From NCBI RefSeq assembly GCF_013371495.1, contig NZ_JABWTA010000001.1:2640693-2704692 (forward strand): a stretch of DNA of 64,000 nt. Direction: 5' to 3'. The notes below the pieces were generated by a model, which saw only the letters and a list, made by a program, of their open reading frames with translations, was not told the DNA's origin and did no database searches. Shown in pieces: positions 28,191 to 37,680 of this stretch (within the stretch, counting starts at the first letter, position 1; the number at the start of each line of letters is the position of its first letter). This stretch comes from Altererythrobacter lutimaris. Its GTDB lineage: Bacteria > Pseudomonadota > Alphaproteobacteria > Sphingomonadales > Sphingomonadaceae. Made by a program: the position numbers and the translations under genes.

Positions 28191-29234
28191 CTAGGCCATA
28201 GCGCGTTTCGCTTCGCGGAAGCTGACGAGCCGGCGTCGTTTCTCGTCATAGAGCGCGAGCAGGAAAAGACGCGGTGTTTGGCGCGGCGTGATCCGGTTCA
28301 TTTCTCGCAGCTCCGGATAGGCCTCGAGCACATCGGGAAGGCGATAGAACGGAATCCGGCTCATCAAGTGATGCACGTGATGGACGCCGATATTGCCGGT
28401 GAACCAGCTTAGCATCGGCGGCAGGTCGAGATAAGAGCTACCCAGCATCGCGTATTTATGGAAAGACCACTCCTCGCGGTAATCCCATTGTGCTTCGTCG
28501 AACTGATGCTGGACATAGAACAGCCACACGCCGGTTGAAGCTGCGATCAGCAGCACTGGCAGAAACACAATCGCTACTGTTCCGGCGCCAAAGAGCAGCG
28601 CGAGGACGATTAGGATCGTGGCACTGACAGCATTGGTTGCAAGTGCGCTGATCCAGTAGATTGCGCCTGCTTTCATCAAGCCGATGGGTAGGCGGTGGCG
28701 CAGCAGGAAGAGATAGGCCGGGCCAAACCCAAGAAGAACGATCGGGTGGCGATAGAGCCGGTAGAACAGCCGCTGTATGCGCCCGCGGCTCATATATTCG
28801 TTGACCGTCAGCGTATCGACATCGCCAAATCCGCGCGCATCCAGATTGCCTGTGCTGGCATGGTGGAGCGCGTGGCTGCGCTGCCAACAATCGTAAGGTG
28901 TCAGCGTCAGCACGCCAATCGCGCGGCCAACCCATTTGTTACCATGCCGGTTTTTCAGGAACGCCTCATGTCCGCAATCGTGCTGGATAATGAACAGCCG
29001 CAGCAAGAGCAGCCCAGCGAGAGGGGTGAGCAGGAGTGCAACATAGTACCCCACATCCACTGCAAACAGCATGGCTGCAAACACAGCCATGAAGGGGATG
29101 AGCGTTGAGGCTAGCTCCCACGAGCTCCGGCTCAAACGCGGTGTGCGAAACTCTGCGAGCCGCTTGGTCCATTCGCGCGGATCAGGGGACGCCGCAGCGT
29201 CTGGCTCATGTAAATCCTGCATTGTCCATCCCAT
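28191..29234 (-). CDS. Fatty acid desaturase
   Basis: A 347-residue integral membrane di-iron enzyme that introduces double bonds into acyl lipids. Three His boxes are visible: HDCGHEAF, HALHHASTG and GVHHVHHLMSRIP. Hydrophobic hairpins lie between them. A second ATG at 29222 (MQDLHEP) is an alternative start. It stands alone, followed by a gap before the esterase gene. Confidence 0.93.
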   Translation of the reverse strand: MGWTMQDLHEPDAAASPDPREWTKRLAEFRTPRLSRSSWELASTLIPFMAVFAAMLFAVDVGYYVALLLTPLAGLLLLRLFIIQHDCGHEAFLKNRHGNKWVGRAIGVLTLTPYDCWQRSHALHHASTGNLDARGFGDVDTLTVNEYMSRGRIQRLFYRLYRHPIVLLGFGPAYLFLLRHRLPIGLMKAGAIYWISALATNAVSATILIVLALLFGAGTVAIVFLPVLLIAASTGVWLFYVQHQFDEAQWDYREEWSFHKYAMLGSSYLDLPPMLSWFTGNIGVHHVHHLMSRIPFYRLPDVLEAYPELREMNRITPRQTPRLFLLALYDEKRRRLVSFREAKRAMA

Positions 29235-29347
29235 TGCAATATCGGAACTGTGTAGAGGTATAGCCTCGCCCAGCGCGTTTAAGAAAGCGTTGATCGAAAC
29301 GCTTTGTGTGCAACCGACCTAAGCGCTTACTTGGCAGGCGCTATCGC

Positions 29348-30418
29348 TTAGCCCATTTGAGCGCGGTGCAGCAGCTTGTGGTCCGCGAGCACCAGCGCCA
29401 TCATCGCTTCAACCACTGGCGTTCCGCGAATGCCGACGCATGGATCATGGCGGCCCTTGGTGCGGACCTGTGTTGCTTCGCCATCCGATGTGATCGAGTC
29501 CACCGGCGTCAGGATTGAGCTCGTCGGCTTGAAGGCAACCCGGCACACGACCGGTTGACCGGTTGAGATGCCGCCCGCCGTGCCACCTGCATGGTTGCTG
29601 GCATAGACTGGCTTGCCGTCTTCGCCGGGGCTCATCGCATCGGCGTTCTGCTCACCCGTCAGTCTCGCGGCTTCAAAGCCTGCGCCAATCTCCACGCCTT
29701 TGGTCGCATTGATGGTCATCATTGCTGCCGCAAGATCGCTGTCGAGCTTTGCATAGACCGGCGCGCCCCATCCGGCAGGAACGCCCTCAGCAACGCACTC
29801 GACGACCGCACCCAGTGATGAGCCATTCTTGCGTGCTTCGTCGACTCTCTCTTCCCAGCGTTTGGCTGCCCAGCTGTCTGGGCAGAAAAACGGGTTCTTG
29901 TCGATATCATCGAGATTAATTGCCTCGGGATCGATCCGGTCACCGCCCAGCTCGCAAACATAGGCTGTGATCTTCACTTCGGGGATAATCAGCCGCGCAA
30001 CCGCGCCCGCTGCTACGCGAGCGGCTGTCTCGCGTGCGCTCGATCGTCCGCCGCCGCGATAATCGCGGATCCCGTACTTTGCATCGTAGGTGTAGTCGGC
30101 ATGGCCGGGGCGATAGCTCTTGGCGATCTCCGAATAGTCTTTGCTGCGCTGATCGGTGTTTTCGATCAGCATGGAGATCGGTGTGCCAGTGGTGGTGTCT
30201 TCGAACACGCCGGACAGGATCTTGACGAGATCGGCTTCCTTGCGCTGCGTTGTAAAGCGGCTTTGCCCCGGCTTTCGCGCGTCCATGTAGGGCTGGATTT
30301 CAGCTTCGCGCAGAGTGATCCCCGGCGGGCACCCGTCCAGCACTGCGCCCAGCGCAGGCCCGTGGCTTTCCCCCCAGGTTGTGAATCGCAATGCCCGTCC
30401 GAATGTGTTCCAGCTCAT
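29348..30418 (-). CDS. aroC: Chorismate synthase
   Basis: A 356-residue FMN-dependent enzyme converting EPSP to chorismate, the last shikimate-pathway step. Seen: [20 protein letters not shown] at the start (which fixes the ATG at 30418), then [31 protein letters not shown] and the C-terminal [17 protein letters not shown]. Divergent from ruvA across 480 bp of non-coding DNA. Confidence 0.97.
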   Translation of the reverse strand: MSWNTFGRALRFTTWGESHGPALGAVLDGCPPGITLREAEIQPYMDARKPGQSRFTTQRKEADLVKILSGVFEDTTTGTPISMLIENTDQRSKDYSEIAKSYRPGHADYTYDAKYGIRDYRGGGRSSARETAARVAAGAVARLIIPEVKITAYVCELGGDRIDPEAINLDDIDKNPFFCPDSWAAKRWEERVDEARKNGSSLGAVVECVAEGVPAGWGAPVYAKLDSDLAAAMMTINATKGVEIGAGFEAARLTGEQNADAMSPGEDGKPVYASNHAGGTAGGISTGQPVVCRVAFKPTSSILTPVDSITSDGEATQVRTKGRHDPCVGIRGTPVVEAMMALVLADHKLLHRAQMG

Positions 30419-30898
30419 GGCAAAGCCTCTTAGCGCAACTTGTGGGCCTGTCGAGACGCTTCGATTTCCTACATCGTTCACATGTGGGAGGAATGAGGCA
30501 TGATGATTGCGCGCTATCCTGCTGTATTTGCTCGCTGTAGGGAGGCGTGCGCGCCGGGGATTTTTAATCTCCAGGACTGTGTAACATGTGTAACCAACAT
30601 TCCCGTTTTGGCCTCAGGCGCCGGCGCTCACACCCGTACGCTTGGCTACCGCGCCATAAGGCGCGACGGCCGGTCGGCCTTTGACTGCCGTGACCAAGCC
30701 ATCTTGCCCGCGATAAACGGCGCGCAGCGCCGCAAGGGCGACTGCCCGCCCCCTTCGGCTGACTTGCAGCCGCTCAGGATAAACTACGCGAGGGCAGCTT
30801 GCCTGCCCGGATGCGAGGATATCGCGAGCGCGGATGCGCTTGCGGAAAACAAGAACTCAATGCTGGCGCGAACAGCAACATTGGTCCAAAACCGGAAC
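30419..30898. other. 480-bp non-coding region between aroC and ruvA
   Basis: No convincing gene. The left part carries a 27-nt element shared with the ispG leader (30573–30599). The right part (about 30650–30840) is GC-rich and full of short palindromes, for example GCGCC-ATAA-GGCGC near 30652–30665 and GGGCA with TGCCC near 30792–30808. Read in the ruvA frame it gives a Cys/Arg/Pro-rich peptide with no family look. It resembles a dispersed intergenic repeat or decayed sequence more than a promoter. Confidence 0.5.
30573..30599 (+). promoter_or_regulatory. 27-nt element shared with the ispG leader (copy A)
   Basis: This element contains the tandem GTGTAAC-AT-GTGTAAC and matches 44375–44401 (opposite strand) at 26 of 27 positions. 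Similarity extends further upstream through a TTTT-rich patch. It points toward ruvA but lies about 300 nt from its start. Its sequence does not fit a binding site that I can name. Confidence 0.6.
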
Positions 30899-31507
30899 AT
30901 GATCGCAAAGCTTAAAGGACTGCTCGACGAGACCGGCACGGACTGGGCGATCGTTGACGTGCAGGGCGTTGGCTATTTGGTCCATTGCTCGGCCAAGACC
31001 TTGAGCGCGCTAGGCGAGATCGGCGAGGCGTGTACCGTCCACACGGACTTGCAGGTGAGCGAGAATGACATGCGGCTTTTGGGCTTTGCGGAAAGCGCAG
31101 AGCGGGACTGGTTCCGACTGCTCACACAAGTCCAAGGCGTGGGAAGCAAGGTAGCGCTTGCGATCTTGTCGGCGCTCTCAACCGGAGAGCTGCGCGACGC
31201 CTGTGCCGGTGGAGACGCTGCGATGGTCGCGCGCGCTCAAGGCGTAGGACCGAAGCTTGCCGGGCGGATCGTCAATGAGCTGAAGGACAAGGCGGGCGCG
31301 TTACCGGGTGGGGGCATGGCAGGCGTTCCGGCTGGCGCGATCTCTCAAGCGGGCGGCGCGAGCGCGGATGCGGTGTCAGCTCTGGAGAACCTTGGTTTCA
31401 AACCGGCTATCGCTGCGCAGGCCGTGGCCCGCGCTCAATCCGAACTCGGCGAAGATGCGAGCGAAAGCGACCTGATCCGCGTCGCGCTGAAGAGGGCGGC
31501 AGGGTGA
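30899..31507 (+). CDS. ruvA: Holliday junction helicase subunit RuvA
   Basis: A 202-residue DNA-binding protein that holds four-way junctions for the RuvB motor. The N-terminal OB fold begins MIAKLKGLLDETGTDWAIVD. Two helix–hairpin–helix motifs follow (LLTQVQGVGSKVALAIL and ARAQGVGPKLAGRIVNEL), then a flexible Gly/Ala-rich linker and the C-terminal RuvB-binding domain (ALENLGFKP). The start at 30899 is set by the family N-terminus. No ruvC is adjacent. Confidence 0.96.
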   Translation: MIAKLKGLLDETGTDWAIVDVQGVGYLVHCSAKTLSALGEIGEACTVHTDLQVSENDMRLLGFAESAERDWFRLLTQVQGVGSKVALAILSALSTGELRDACAGGDAAMVARAQGVGPKLAGRIVNELKDKAGALPGGGMAGVPAGAISQAGGASADAVSALENLGFKPAIAAQAVARAQSELGEDASESDLIRVALKRAAG

Positions 31508-32043
31508 TGGCTGGCATTCCCGACACGCGCTCCAGGGGCAAGACGATCGGCGAGCCACCTGGCAAGTCCGACGTGATGCTCAATGGCAAGCCGATTAAGC
31601 TGGATGATATCAAGCCGTCTACCGCTGCTTTTCCGACCCCGCAAGACTCTGGGCCCTTGGAAATTGGAGCGAAGAATTCGACAAAGGCTTCACCCCATGC
31701 GGCATGGACGATGGCGCGTGTTGCGCCTCTCGTAGCTGCAGCGTTACTCATCATGGCGGTTACAGAAGGCAGCGGCCTCATTCTTCTCGGGATGATCGCC
31801 GCCTTTGCTTTTCTGCGTCAGAACGAGCTGGCCAAGCACGCCAAGGATGGCTGGAACCGCGACTGGTTCACTGACAAGCTGTTTCAAGGCAAATTGCCAT
31901 CATCCAATTGCCGCAAGTGTGGGCAGTCGATCTTCGATCGCTCGGTATCCGGTCAATACAAAACCAAGTTCGACTTGATGCATTTTCTGCCCGCACGCTC
32001 TTGCGCGAATTGCGGTCATGACCACACAGTGCCAGCTCAATAA
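31507..32043 (+). CDS. Membrane protein with zinc-ribbon-like Cys pairs, between ruvA and ruvB
   Basis: About 178 residues, no family recognised. A polar N-terminus is followed by two adjacent hydrophobic segments (about 70–105, including [14 protein letters not shown] and [14 protein letters not shown]), then a cytoplasmic-looking region ending with CRKCGQ and, 37 residues later, CANCGHDH. The paired CxxC units suggest a zinc ribbon. The ATG overlaps the ruvA stop by 1 nt (a GTG at 31504 is also possible), and its stop overlaps the ruvB start by 1 nt, so it is tightly embedded in the ruv operon. Confidence 0.7.
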   Translation: MAGIPDTRSRGKTIGEPPGKSDVMLNGKPIKLDDIKPSTAAFPTPQDSGPLEIGAKNSTKASPHAAWTMARVAPLVAAALLIMAVTEGSGLILLGMIAAFAFLRQNELAKHAKDGWNRDWFTDKLFQGKLPSSNCRKCGQSIFDRSVSGQYKTKFDLMHFLPARSCANCGHDHTVPAQ

Positions 32044-33089
32044 TGACCGATCCCGTCCCCATCCATTCGCCTGAGCGGCAAGCTGACGACCCCGATGCAG
32101 CTTTGCGCCCCAAATCGCTGGCCGAGTTCATCGGACAAGAGGCAGCGCGTGAGAACCTGCGTGTCTTCATCGAGAGCGCCAAGTCGCGTGGTGAAGCCAT
32201 GGACCACACGCTGTTCTTCGGCCCGCCAGGGCTAGGCAAGACTACGCTTGCGCAAATTATCGCAGGCGAACTGGGTGTCGGCTTTCGCGCCACATCAGGA
32301 CCGGTGATAGCGAAGGCGGGCGATCTCGCTGCGCTGCTGACCAATCTTGAGCCGCATGATGTGCTCTTCATCGACGAGATCCACCGATTGAATCCGGTGG
32401 TTGAGGAAATCCTCTATCCTGCAATGGAGGACCGCGCGCTCGACATCATAATCGGCGAAGGTCCTGCGGCGCGCAGCGTGCGGATTGACTTGCCGCCGTT
32501 CACGCTGGTCGGCGCGACCACGCGGCAGGGCTTGCTGACTACGCCGTTGCGCGACCGTTTCGGTATTCCCGTGCGCTTGAACTTCTACACCCATGACGAG
32601 CTTGATCTGGTGGTGACGCGCGGCGCGCGGCTGCTCGGGCTCGATATTGATGCGGACGGTGCGCGCGAGATTGCTCGCCGTTCGCGCGGGACCCCGCGTG
32701 TGGCGGGACGCTTGCTTCGCCGGGTGCGCGACTTTGCCCATGTGGCGGGGCAGGGCACAGTGACGCGCGCGATTGCGGACGATGCCTTGACCCGGCTCGA
32801 GATTGACCGGCTGGGCTTGGATGCAATGGATCGACGCTATCTCACCATGATCGCGACCACTTACAAAGGTGGTCCGGTTGGCGTTGAAACGCTGGCCGCG
32901 GGCCTCGCTGAACCGCGCGATACGGTCGAGGAAGTGGTCGAGCCTTACCTCATCCAGCTCGGTTTGCTCGCACGTACTGCGCGAGGGCGCGTGCTCAACG
33001 ATGACGGGTGGAACCACCTGGAAATGCAGCCTCCCAAAGGAATCGACTCGCGAGGAAGCGGAGCGCAATCAGGTCTGTTTGAGGACTAA
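32043..33089 (+). CDS. ruvB: Holliday junction helicase subunit RuvB
   Basis: A 348-residue AAA+ motor that drives branch migration with RuvA. Seen: [11 protein letters not shown], Walker [11 protein letters not shown], Walker [10 protein letters not shown], sensor 1 [19 protein letters not shown] with the arginine finger, and the C-terminal winged helix ([12 protein letters not shown]). Start and stop spacing shows translational coupling with the upstream membrane protein gene. Confidence 0.97.
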   Translation: MTDPVPIHSPERQADDPDAALRPKSLAEFIGQEAARENLRVFIESAKSRGEAMDHTLFFGPPGLGKTTLAQIIAGELGVGFRATSGPVIAKAGDLAALLTNLEPHDVLFIDEIHRLNPVVEEILYPAMEDRALDIIIGEGPAARSVRIDLPPFTLVGATTRQGLLTTPLRDRFGIPVRLNFYTHDELDLVVTRGARLLGLDIDADGAREIARRSRGTPRVAGRLLRRVRDFAHVAGQGTVTRAIADDALTRLEIDRLGLDAMDRRYLTMIATTYKGGPVGVETLAAGLAEPRDTVEEVVEPYLIQLGLLARTARGRVLNDDGWNHLEMQPPKGIDSRGSGAQSGLFED

Positions 33090-33328
33090 CGCGCGACTAA
33101 AAATGTGCTGCAAATGTTTCGAATTGAGACTCGCGTCTCTGTAAGTCTCTGGATTCCCGAGAATGTAGCGAGATCGGGGGTTAGCTGACCTCATCATCCT
33201 CTTGCGCGAAACAGCTGTGAGGAGTTGCTTCATGCGTCAGCCAGAGCGGGCGTTACTTCGAGCCGCCTGCTCGGCTGGCACTCCTTGCGGAAGCGCTACG
33301 GCGCCCTCATGGAGCCGCAACCTTGGTC
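33090..33328 (+). other. ruvB 3' region or small RNA locus
   Basis: 239 bp with no convincing protein, ending in a very strong rightward terminator. It opens with an AT-rich stretch that could hold a promoter, and contains complementary segments such as GCTGAC (about 33184) and GTCAGC (about 33236). A short frame from 33232 (ATG after AGGAG) exists but runs through the terminator and has no protein look. Either a long ruvB 3' UTR or an independent small RNA. Confidence 0.35.
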
Positions 33329-33362
33329 GGGCGGCACCTCATCCCGGTGCCGCCCCCTTTTT
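33329..33362 (+). terminator. Strong rightward intrinsic terminator
   Basis: A perfect 10-bp stem (33329–33338 with 33346–33355, GGGCGGCACC type) with a 7-nt loop is followed by CCC and TTTTT on the + strand. The minus-strand side has no T-run, so it serves rightward transcription only, 240 nt beyond ruvB. Confidence 0.9.
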
Positions 33363-33382
33363 CGAAGAACGGCTTTCCTACT

Positions 33383-33814
33383 TCACTCTGGCGTGGCTAT
33401 CGGCAATTCAGCTTCTTTCCAGGCGAGAATTCCGCCTTCGAGATGCCTAACCTCAGTGTTCCATTCCGCCGCTAGCATTTCTGCGGCGCGCTTTGATCGG
33501 CCGCTGGAACGACAATAAAGGATTGTTTCTCGAGTGGCATCGCGCGGGATAGATTTCGCATCGAACGAGCCAACCGGCGCGTTGAGGGAGCCTGCAAGCC
33601 GCTCGCTCTCAAACTCATTCGGAGTGCGAACATCGATGAGAACGACTTTGCCTTCCTCAATCAGACTCGCGAGTTCTTGTGCGGGGAGCGTCGTGACAGA
33701 AGCGGTGACCGAGGCGGCTTTGGCCTGCGTGTCGAGCGCAATGTCATTGTTGCTCGCAGCACAACCAGCCAGCGCAAGTGCGCCTGCCAGACCCAGGGCG
33801 CTCAATAGGCGCAT
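33383..33814 (-). CDS. Rhodanese-domain lipoprotein
   Basis: A 143-residue envelope protein with lipobox LAGC (Cys near 18) and one rhodanese domain. Seen: VLIDVRTPNEFESERLAGSLN, the active-site loop YCRSSGRSKRAA with the catalytic Cys, and a closing LEGGILAW. Rhodaneses carry sulfur as a persulfide; the partner here is unknown. Its ATG overlaps the acnA stop (TGATG), so it is translated with aconitase. Confidence 0.88.
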   Translation of the reverse strand: MRLLSALGLAGALALAGCAASNNDIALDTQAKAASVTASVTTLPAQELASLIEEGKVVLIDVRTPNEFESERLAGSLNAPVGSFDAKSIPRDATRETILYCRSSGRSKRAAEMLAAEWNTEVRHLEGGILAWKEAELPIATPE

Positions 33815-36489
33815 CAGGACGCCGCAAGTTTGCGCAGAACGTAATGCAAGATGCCGCCATTGCGGTAATATTCCATCTCGTTCGCAGTATCGATGCGGCA
33901 AAGCGCTGTGAAAGTGAAGCTCGTGCCGTCGGCGCGGGTGACTTCAACTTCGACATCCTGACGCGGTTCGAGTGATGCTAGGCCTTTGATGCTGAACGTG
34001 TCATCACCGGTGAGGCCCAGCGTCTCGCGCGTATCGCCATCCTTGAACTGTAGCGGGAGAACGCCCATGCCGATGAGGTTTGAGCGGTGGATACGCTCAA
34101 AGCTTTCAACGATGACCGAGCGAACGCCCAACAAGATCGTACCCTTGGCTGCCCAGTCGCGCGACGAGCCCGTGCCATATTCCTTTCCGCCAATGACAAC
34201 GAGCGGCGTGCCGTCTTCCTTGTGCTTCATCGCCGCATCGTAGATCGGCATTTGCTGGCCCTTGTAGACAGTCTCGCCGCCTTCAACGCCCGGCACCATC
34301 TCGTTCTTGATCCGGATATTGGCGAAGGTGCCGCGCATCATCACATCGTGATTGCCGCGACGCGAACCGTAGGAATTGAAGTCCTTTTTCGCGACCTGGT
34401 GGCTGTTCAAGTAAGAGCCTGCAGGGCTGTCTTCCTTGATCGCACCAGCTGGCGAGATGTGGTCGGTCGTGACAGAGTCACCGAGGATCGCAAGCGGCTT
34501 CGCATCGGTGATGTCCGCAACCGGAGCCGGCGTCATCTCCATGCCGTCGAAGAAAGGCGGGCTCGCGACGTACGTGCTGGTCGGGTTCCACTTATAGGTG
34601 TCCGAGGCTTCAACCTTGATCGACTGCCAGTGCTCGTCGCCGTCATAGACATTGGCATAGCGGTCAACGAACATGGAGCGATCGATATTGGCCGCGCGGT
34701 TTTCTGCGATTTCCGCATTGCTGGGCCAGATATCGGAGAGCATCACGTCATTGCCATCCTGGTCCTGACCAATCGGGGTGGTCGTGATGTCCTCGGTCAC
34801 GGTGCCTTTTAATGCGTAGGCAACAACCAGCGGAGGCGATGCAAGGAAGTTTGCGCGCACATCAGGCGAGACACGGCCTTCAAAGTTGCGGTTGCCGGAA
34901 AGGACCGAGGCAGCAACGATGTCATTGCCGTTAATGGCTTGGCTGATCGGCGGCGCAAGCGGGCCGGAGTTGCCGATGCAAGTCGTGCAGCCATAGCCCA
35001 CGAGATCAAAGCCGATAGCATCCAAATCGTCCTGCAGACCGGACTTCACTAGGTAGTCCGTCACAACCTGCGAACCCGGTGCAAGTGAAGTCTTCACCCA
35101 AGGCTTGGGTGCTAGGCCCTTCGCGCGCGCTTTTTGAGCGACGAGACCAGCAGCGATCAGCACATCGGGGTTCGAGGTATTGGTGCAGCTGGTGATCGCT
35201 GCGATAACGACGTCGCCGTCGCCGATGTCATGGTCCTTGCCTTCGACCGCCACGCGTTCTGGCGCAGACTTCTTGTAAACCTTGGCAAGGTCGCCATTGA
35301 ACAGCTCGTCAACTTCCTGAAGGATTACTTTATCCTGCGGACGCTTGGGTCCAGCGAGCGAAGGCACAACCGAGCTCATGTCGAGGTCGAGCGTGTTCGA
35401 GAAAATCGGCTCATTGTCCGGCTCGAACCACATGCCTTGCTCTTTGGAGTAAGCTTCGACGAGTGCGATGGTCTCGTCGCTGCGGCCGGTAAGGCGCATG
35501 TAATCGAGCGTTTTGTCGTCAATGCCGAAGAAGCCGCAAGTCGCGCCGTATTCCGGTGCCATGTTGGCGATTGTCGCGCGGTCGGCCAAGCTGAGGTTCG
35601 CAACGCCCGGGCCGTAAAACTCGACAAAGCGGCCCACCACGCCAACTTCGCGCAGCATCTGAACGCAAGTAAGGACCAAGTCCGTCGCGGTGACACCCTC
35701 AGCCATTTTGCCCGTCAGCTTGAAGCCGACGACCTCAGGGATAAGCATGGAAATCGGCTGACCGAGCATGGCGGCTTCAGCTTCAATCCCGCCAACGCCC
35801 CAGCCCAGAACGCCAAGACCGTTGATCATGGTCGTGTGGCTGTCAGTGCCAACGCAAGTGTCAGGATAGGCTACAAGCGTGCCGTCTTGGTCGTCGGTCG
35901 ACCAAACGCCCTTGCCGATATATTCAAGGTTCACCTGGTGGCAGATGCCTGTGCCCGGGGGAACCGCAGAGAAGTTCTTGAAGCTCTTCGAACCCCATTT
36001 GAGGAAGTCATAACGCTCGGCATTGCGCTGATACTCAAGTTCGACGTTCTTCTCGAACGCCTTGGGATGGCCGAATTCGTCTACCATCACGGAGTGGTCG
36101 ATCACGAGGTTTACCGGAACCTGCGGATTGATCTTCGCGGTGTCGCCGCCGAGCTTGCTGATCGCATCGCGCATCGCGGCAAGGTCCACCACACAAGGAA
36201 CGCCGGTGAAGTCCTGCAGCAGAACGCGTGCCGGACGGTACTGGATCTCGCTGCCAGTGACAGGATTCTTCTGCCAATCGACAATCGCCTGCGCGTCGTC
36301 GGTAGAGACAGTGAAGCCACCATCTTCAAAGCGCAGCATGTTCTCCAGCAGCACCTTCAAGCTGATCGGGAGCTTGGAAACGTCGCCCAGTTTCTCCGCC
36401 GCTTTGGCGAAGGAGTAATAGGCGTATTCCTTGCCGCCGACGTTCAAAGTGGAGCGTGTTCCGAGCGTGTCTTTACCGACCTGTGTCAT
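33814..36489 (-). CDS. acnA: Aconitate hydratase A
   Basis: An 891-residue [4Fe-4S] TCA-cycle enzyme interconverting citrate and isocitrate. Cluster ligands lie in [12 protein letters not shown] and [14 protein letters not shown]. The catalytic-domain stretches [23 protein letters not shown] (read in parts), [20 protein letters not shown] and [16 protein letters not shown] are all present, and length matches AcnA. A rhodanese lipoprotein gene is translationally coupled to its end. Confidence 0.97.
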   Translation of the reverse strand: MTQVGKDTLGTRSTLNVGGKEYAYYSFAKAAEKLGDVSKLPISLKVLLENMLRFEDGGFTVSTDDAQAIVDWQKNPVTGSEIQYRPARVLLQDFTGVPCVVDLAAMRDAISKLGGDTAKINPQVPVNLVIDHSVMVDEFGHPKAFEKNVELEYQRNAERYDFLKWGSKSFKNFSAVPPGTGICHQVNLEYIGKGVWSTDDQDGTLVAYPDTCVGTDSHTTMINGLGVLGWGVGGIEAEAAMLGQPISMLIPEVVGFKLTGKMAEGVTATDLVLTCVQMLREVGVVGRFVEFYGPGVANLSLADRATIANMAPEYGATCGFFGIDDKTLDYMRLTGRSDETIALVEAYSKEQGMWFEPDNEPIFSNTLDLDMSSVVPSLAGPKRPQDKVILQEVDELFNGDLAKVYKKSAPERVAVEGKDHDIGDGDVVIAAITSCTNTSNPDVLIAAGLVAQKARAKGLAPKPWVKTSLAPGSQVVTDYLVKSGLQDDLDAIGFDLVGYGCTTCIGNSGPLAPPISQAINGNDIVAASVLSGNRNFEGRVSPDVRANFLASPPLVVAYALKGTVTEDITTTPIGQDQDGNDVMLSDIWPSNAEIAENRAANIDRSMFVDRYANVYDGDEHWQSIKVEASDTYKWNPTSTYVASPPFFDGMEMTPAPVADITDAKPLAILGDSVTTDHISPAGAIKEDSPAGSYLNSHQVAKKDFNSYGSRRGNHDVMMRGTFANIRIKNEMVPGVEGGETVYKGQQMPIYDAAMKHKEDGTPLVVIGGKEYGTGSSRDWAAKGTILLGVRSVIVESFERIHRSNLIGMGVLPLQFKDGDTRETLGLTGDDTFSIKGLASLEPRQDVEVEVTRADGTSFTFTALCRIDTANEMEYYRNGGILHYVLRKLAAS

Positions 36490-36652
36490 GGGCGCGTGTC
36501 ATCCTTTCATGGGACTGCGAGTTTTGTCTGGCTGAGCGTTCCGCCGCTTCGACCGATGCGGGGATTCGCCTTTGCGAGCCACCTGCTCTCTCGCGGGCGC
36601 GAGGTCAAGGTCTGCCGCCGCGTAAAGCGCTCAGACTTTGGTCTATCAGGCG

Positions 36653-37540
36653 CTACACGGCAGTCTGTTCTGGCGGGGTCTGGCGCGTCGCAATCCAGCA
36701 CCCGATGACAATCAGGACTGCGCCAGCTGCTGTGGCGATCGTGACTCTCTCGTCGAACATGAGCCAGCCGAACAAGGCTGCCCACAGAAAGCCAGTGTAT
36801 TCCACTGGCACCAGGACCTGCGCTTCCGCGCGCGCATAGGCCCACGACAGGAACAGAACAGCAAGGATGGTGAGAACCGCGCCCACGATGAGGTCGATCC
36901 ACACCGACTGGTCCTGCGGAATTACGAGCAGGAACGGCGTCCCGATCAACAGAACACTTCCGGCAATGCCATTCTGGAAGACGCTGACTTCGATAGGGCT
37001 CGCGACGAGAGCTTGCTGGCGCTGAAGGATAAGGTTCCAGGCATAAAGCACTGCGGACAGGAACAATGCAGCAAGGCCCAACGCAGCATCCTCTGTCATA
37101 CGCTCGAGTCCGATCTTCCCGCCCACGATAATAATCACACCAAGCAATCCGAGGATGGCCGCGATGATCGCTTTGCGTTCGATGGTTTCACCGAGCAGGA
37201 TCGCTGCAAGATAGAGCGCGATCAGAGGGGCGATAAAGGATAGAGCGATGGCCTCTGCAAGCGGCAGACGCACAATGGCGTAGAAAAAGCTCAAGCCCAT
37301 AAAGGCGGCTACGACGCCTCGAATGATATGGATGCGCAGAACTTCGCGGGCCGGCCAGCGCAGATTGGTCAATGCCCAAATGGGCATCGCGAAGCTCACT
37401 CCGATGGCGCAGCGCAAAAAGTAAGCGCTGTAAGCTCCAATCGCCAGTGCGGCGCTCTTCATCACTGCATCCATGGCCGAGAAGAAACCGATCCCAATGA
37501 TCGTTGCCAGAAGCGGCAGGAGAGCGGGATTGCGGGTCAT
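36653..37540 (-). CDS. EamA-family (DMT) transporter
   Basis: A 295-residue inner-membrane protein with about ten hydrophobic helices in two repeated EamA halves. Seen: an N-terminal GIGFFSAMDAVMKSAAL segment, FFYAIVRLPLAEAIALSFIAPL closing the first half, and VEYTGFLWAALFGWLMFDE in the second. Such proteins export or import small metabolites; the substrate is unknown. The ATG at 37540 is preferred over 37576, which adds only basic residues. Confidence 0.88.
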   Translation of the reverse strand: MTRNPALLPLLATIIGIGFFSAMDAVMKSAALAIGAYSAYFLRCAIGVSFAMPIWALTNLRWPAREVLRIHIIRGVVAAFMGLSFFYAIVRLPLAEAIALSFIAPLIALYLAAILLGETIERKAIIAAILGLLGVIIIVGGKIGLERMTEDAALGLAALFLSAVLYAWNLILQRQQALVASPIEVSVFQNGIAGSVLLIGTPFLLVIPQDQSVWIDLIVGAVLTILAVLFLSWAYARAEAQVLVPVEYTGFLWAALFGWLMFDERVTIATAAGAVLIVIGCWIATRQTPPEQTAV

Positions 37541-37680
37541 ATCCACGCGCCTAGGCTTGCGGACACGGTTCGTCATTAAAAATGGGGCAATTCAGCCTTG
37601 TGACAGCTCGAAACTTGTACGAAATCGTCGCAAGTTGCAGTATGAATCCAAATTGGACTGGTCGATAAGGGTCGAAAATC

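Noticed and set aside
30500-30898. N-terminal extension of ruvA by 133 codons
   Set aside because: RuvA begins at MIAKLKG; the extension is Cys/Arg/Pro-rich and the DNA is full of palindromes, so it is read as non-coding.
33232-33450. Small + strand protein with AGGAG upstream
   Set aside because: It runs through a strong terminator and into the antisense of the rhodanese gene; composition is unremarkable.
35134-36708. 524-codon + strand frame over acnA
   Set aside because: Antisense to a complete aconitase; long only because high-GC third positions remove stop codons on the other strand.
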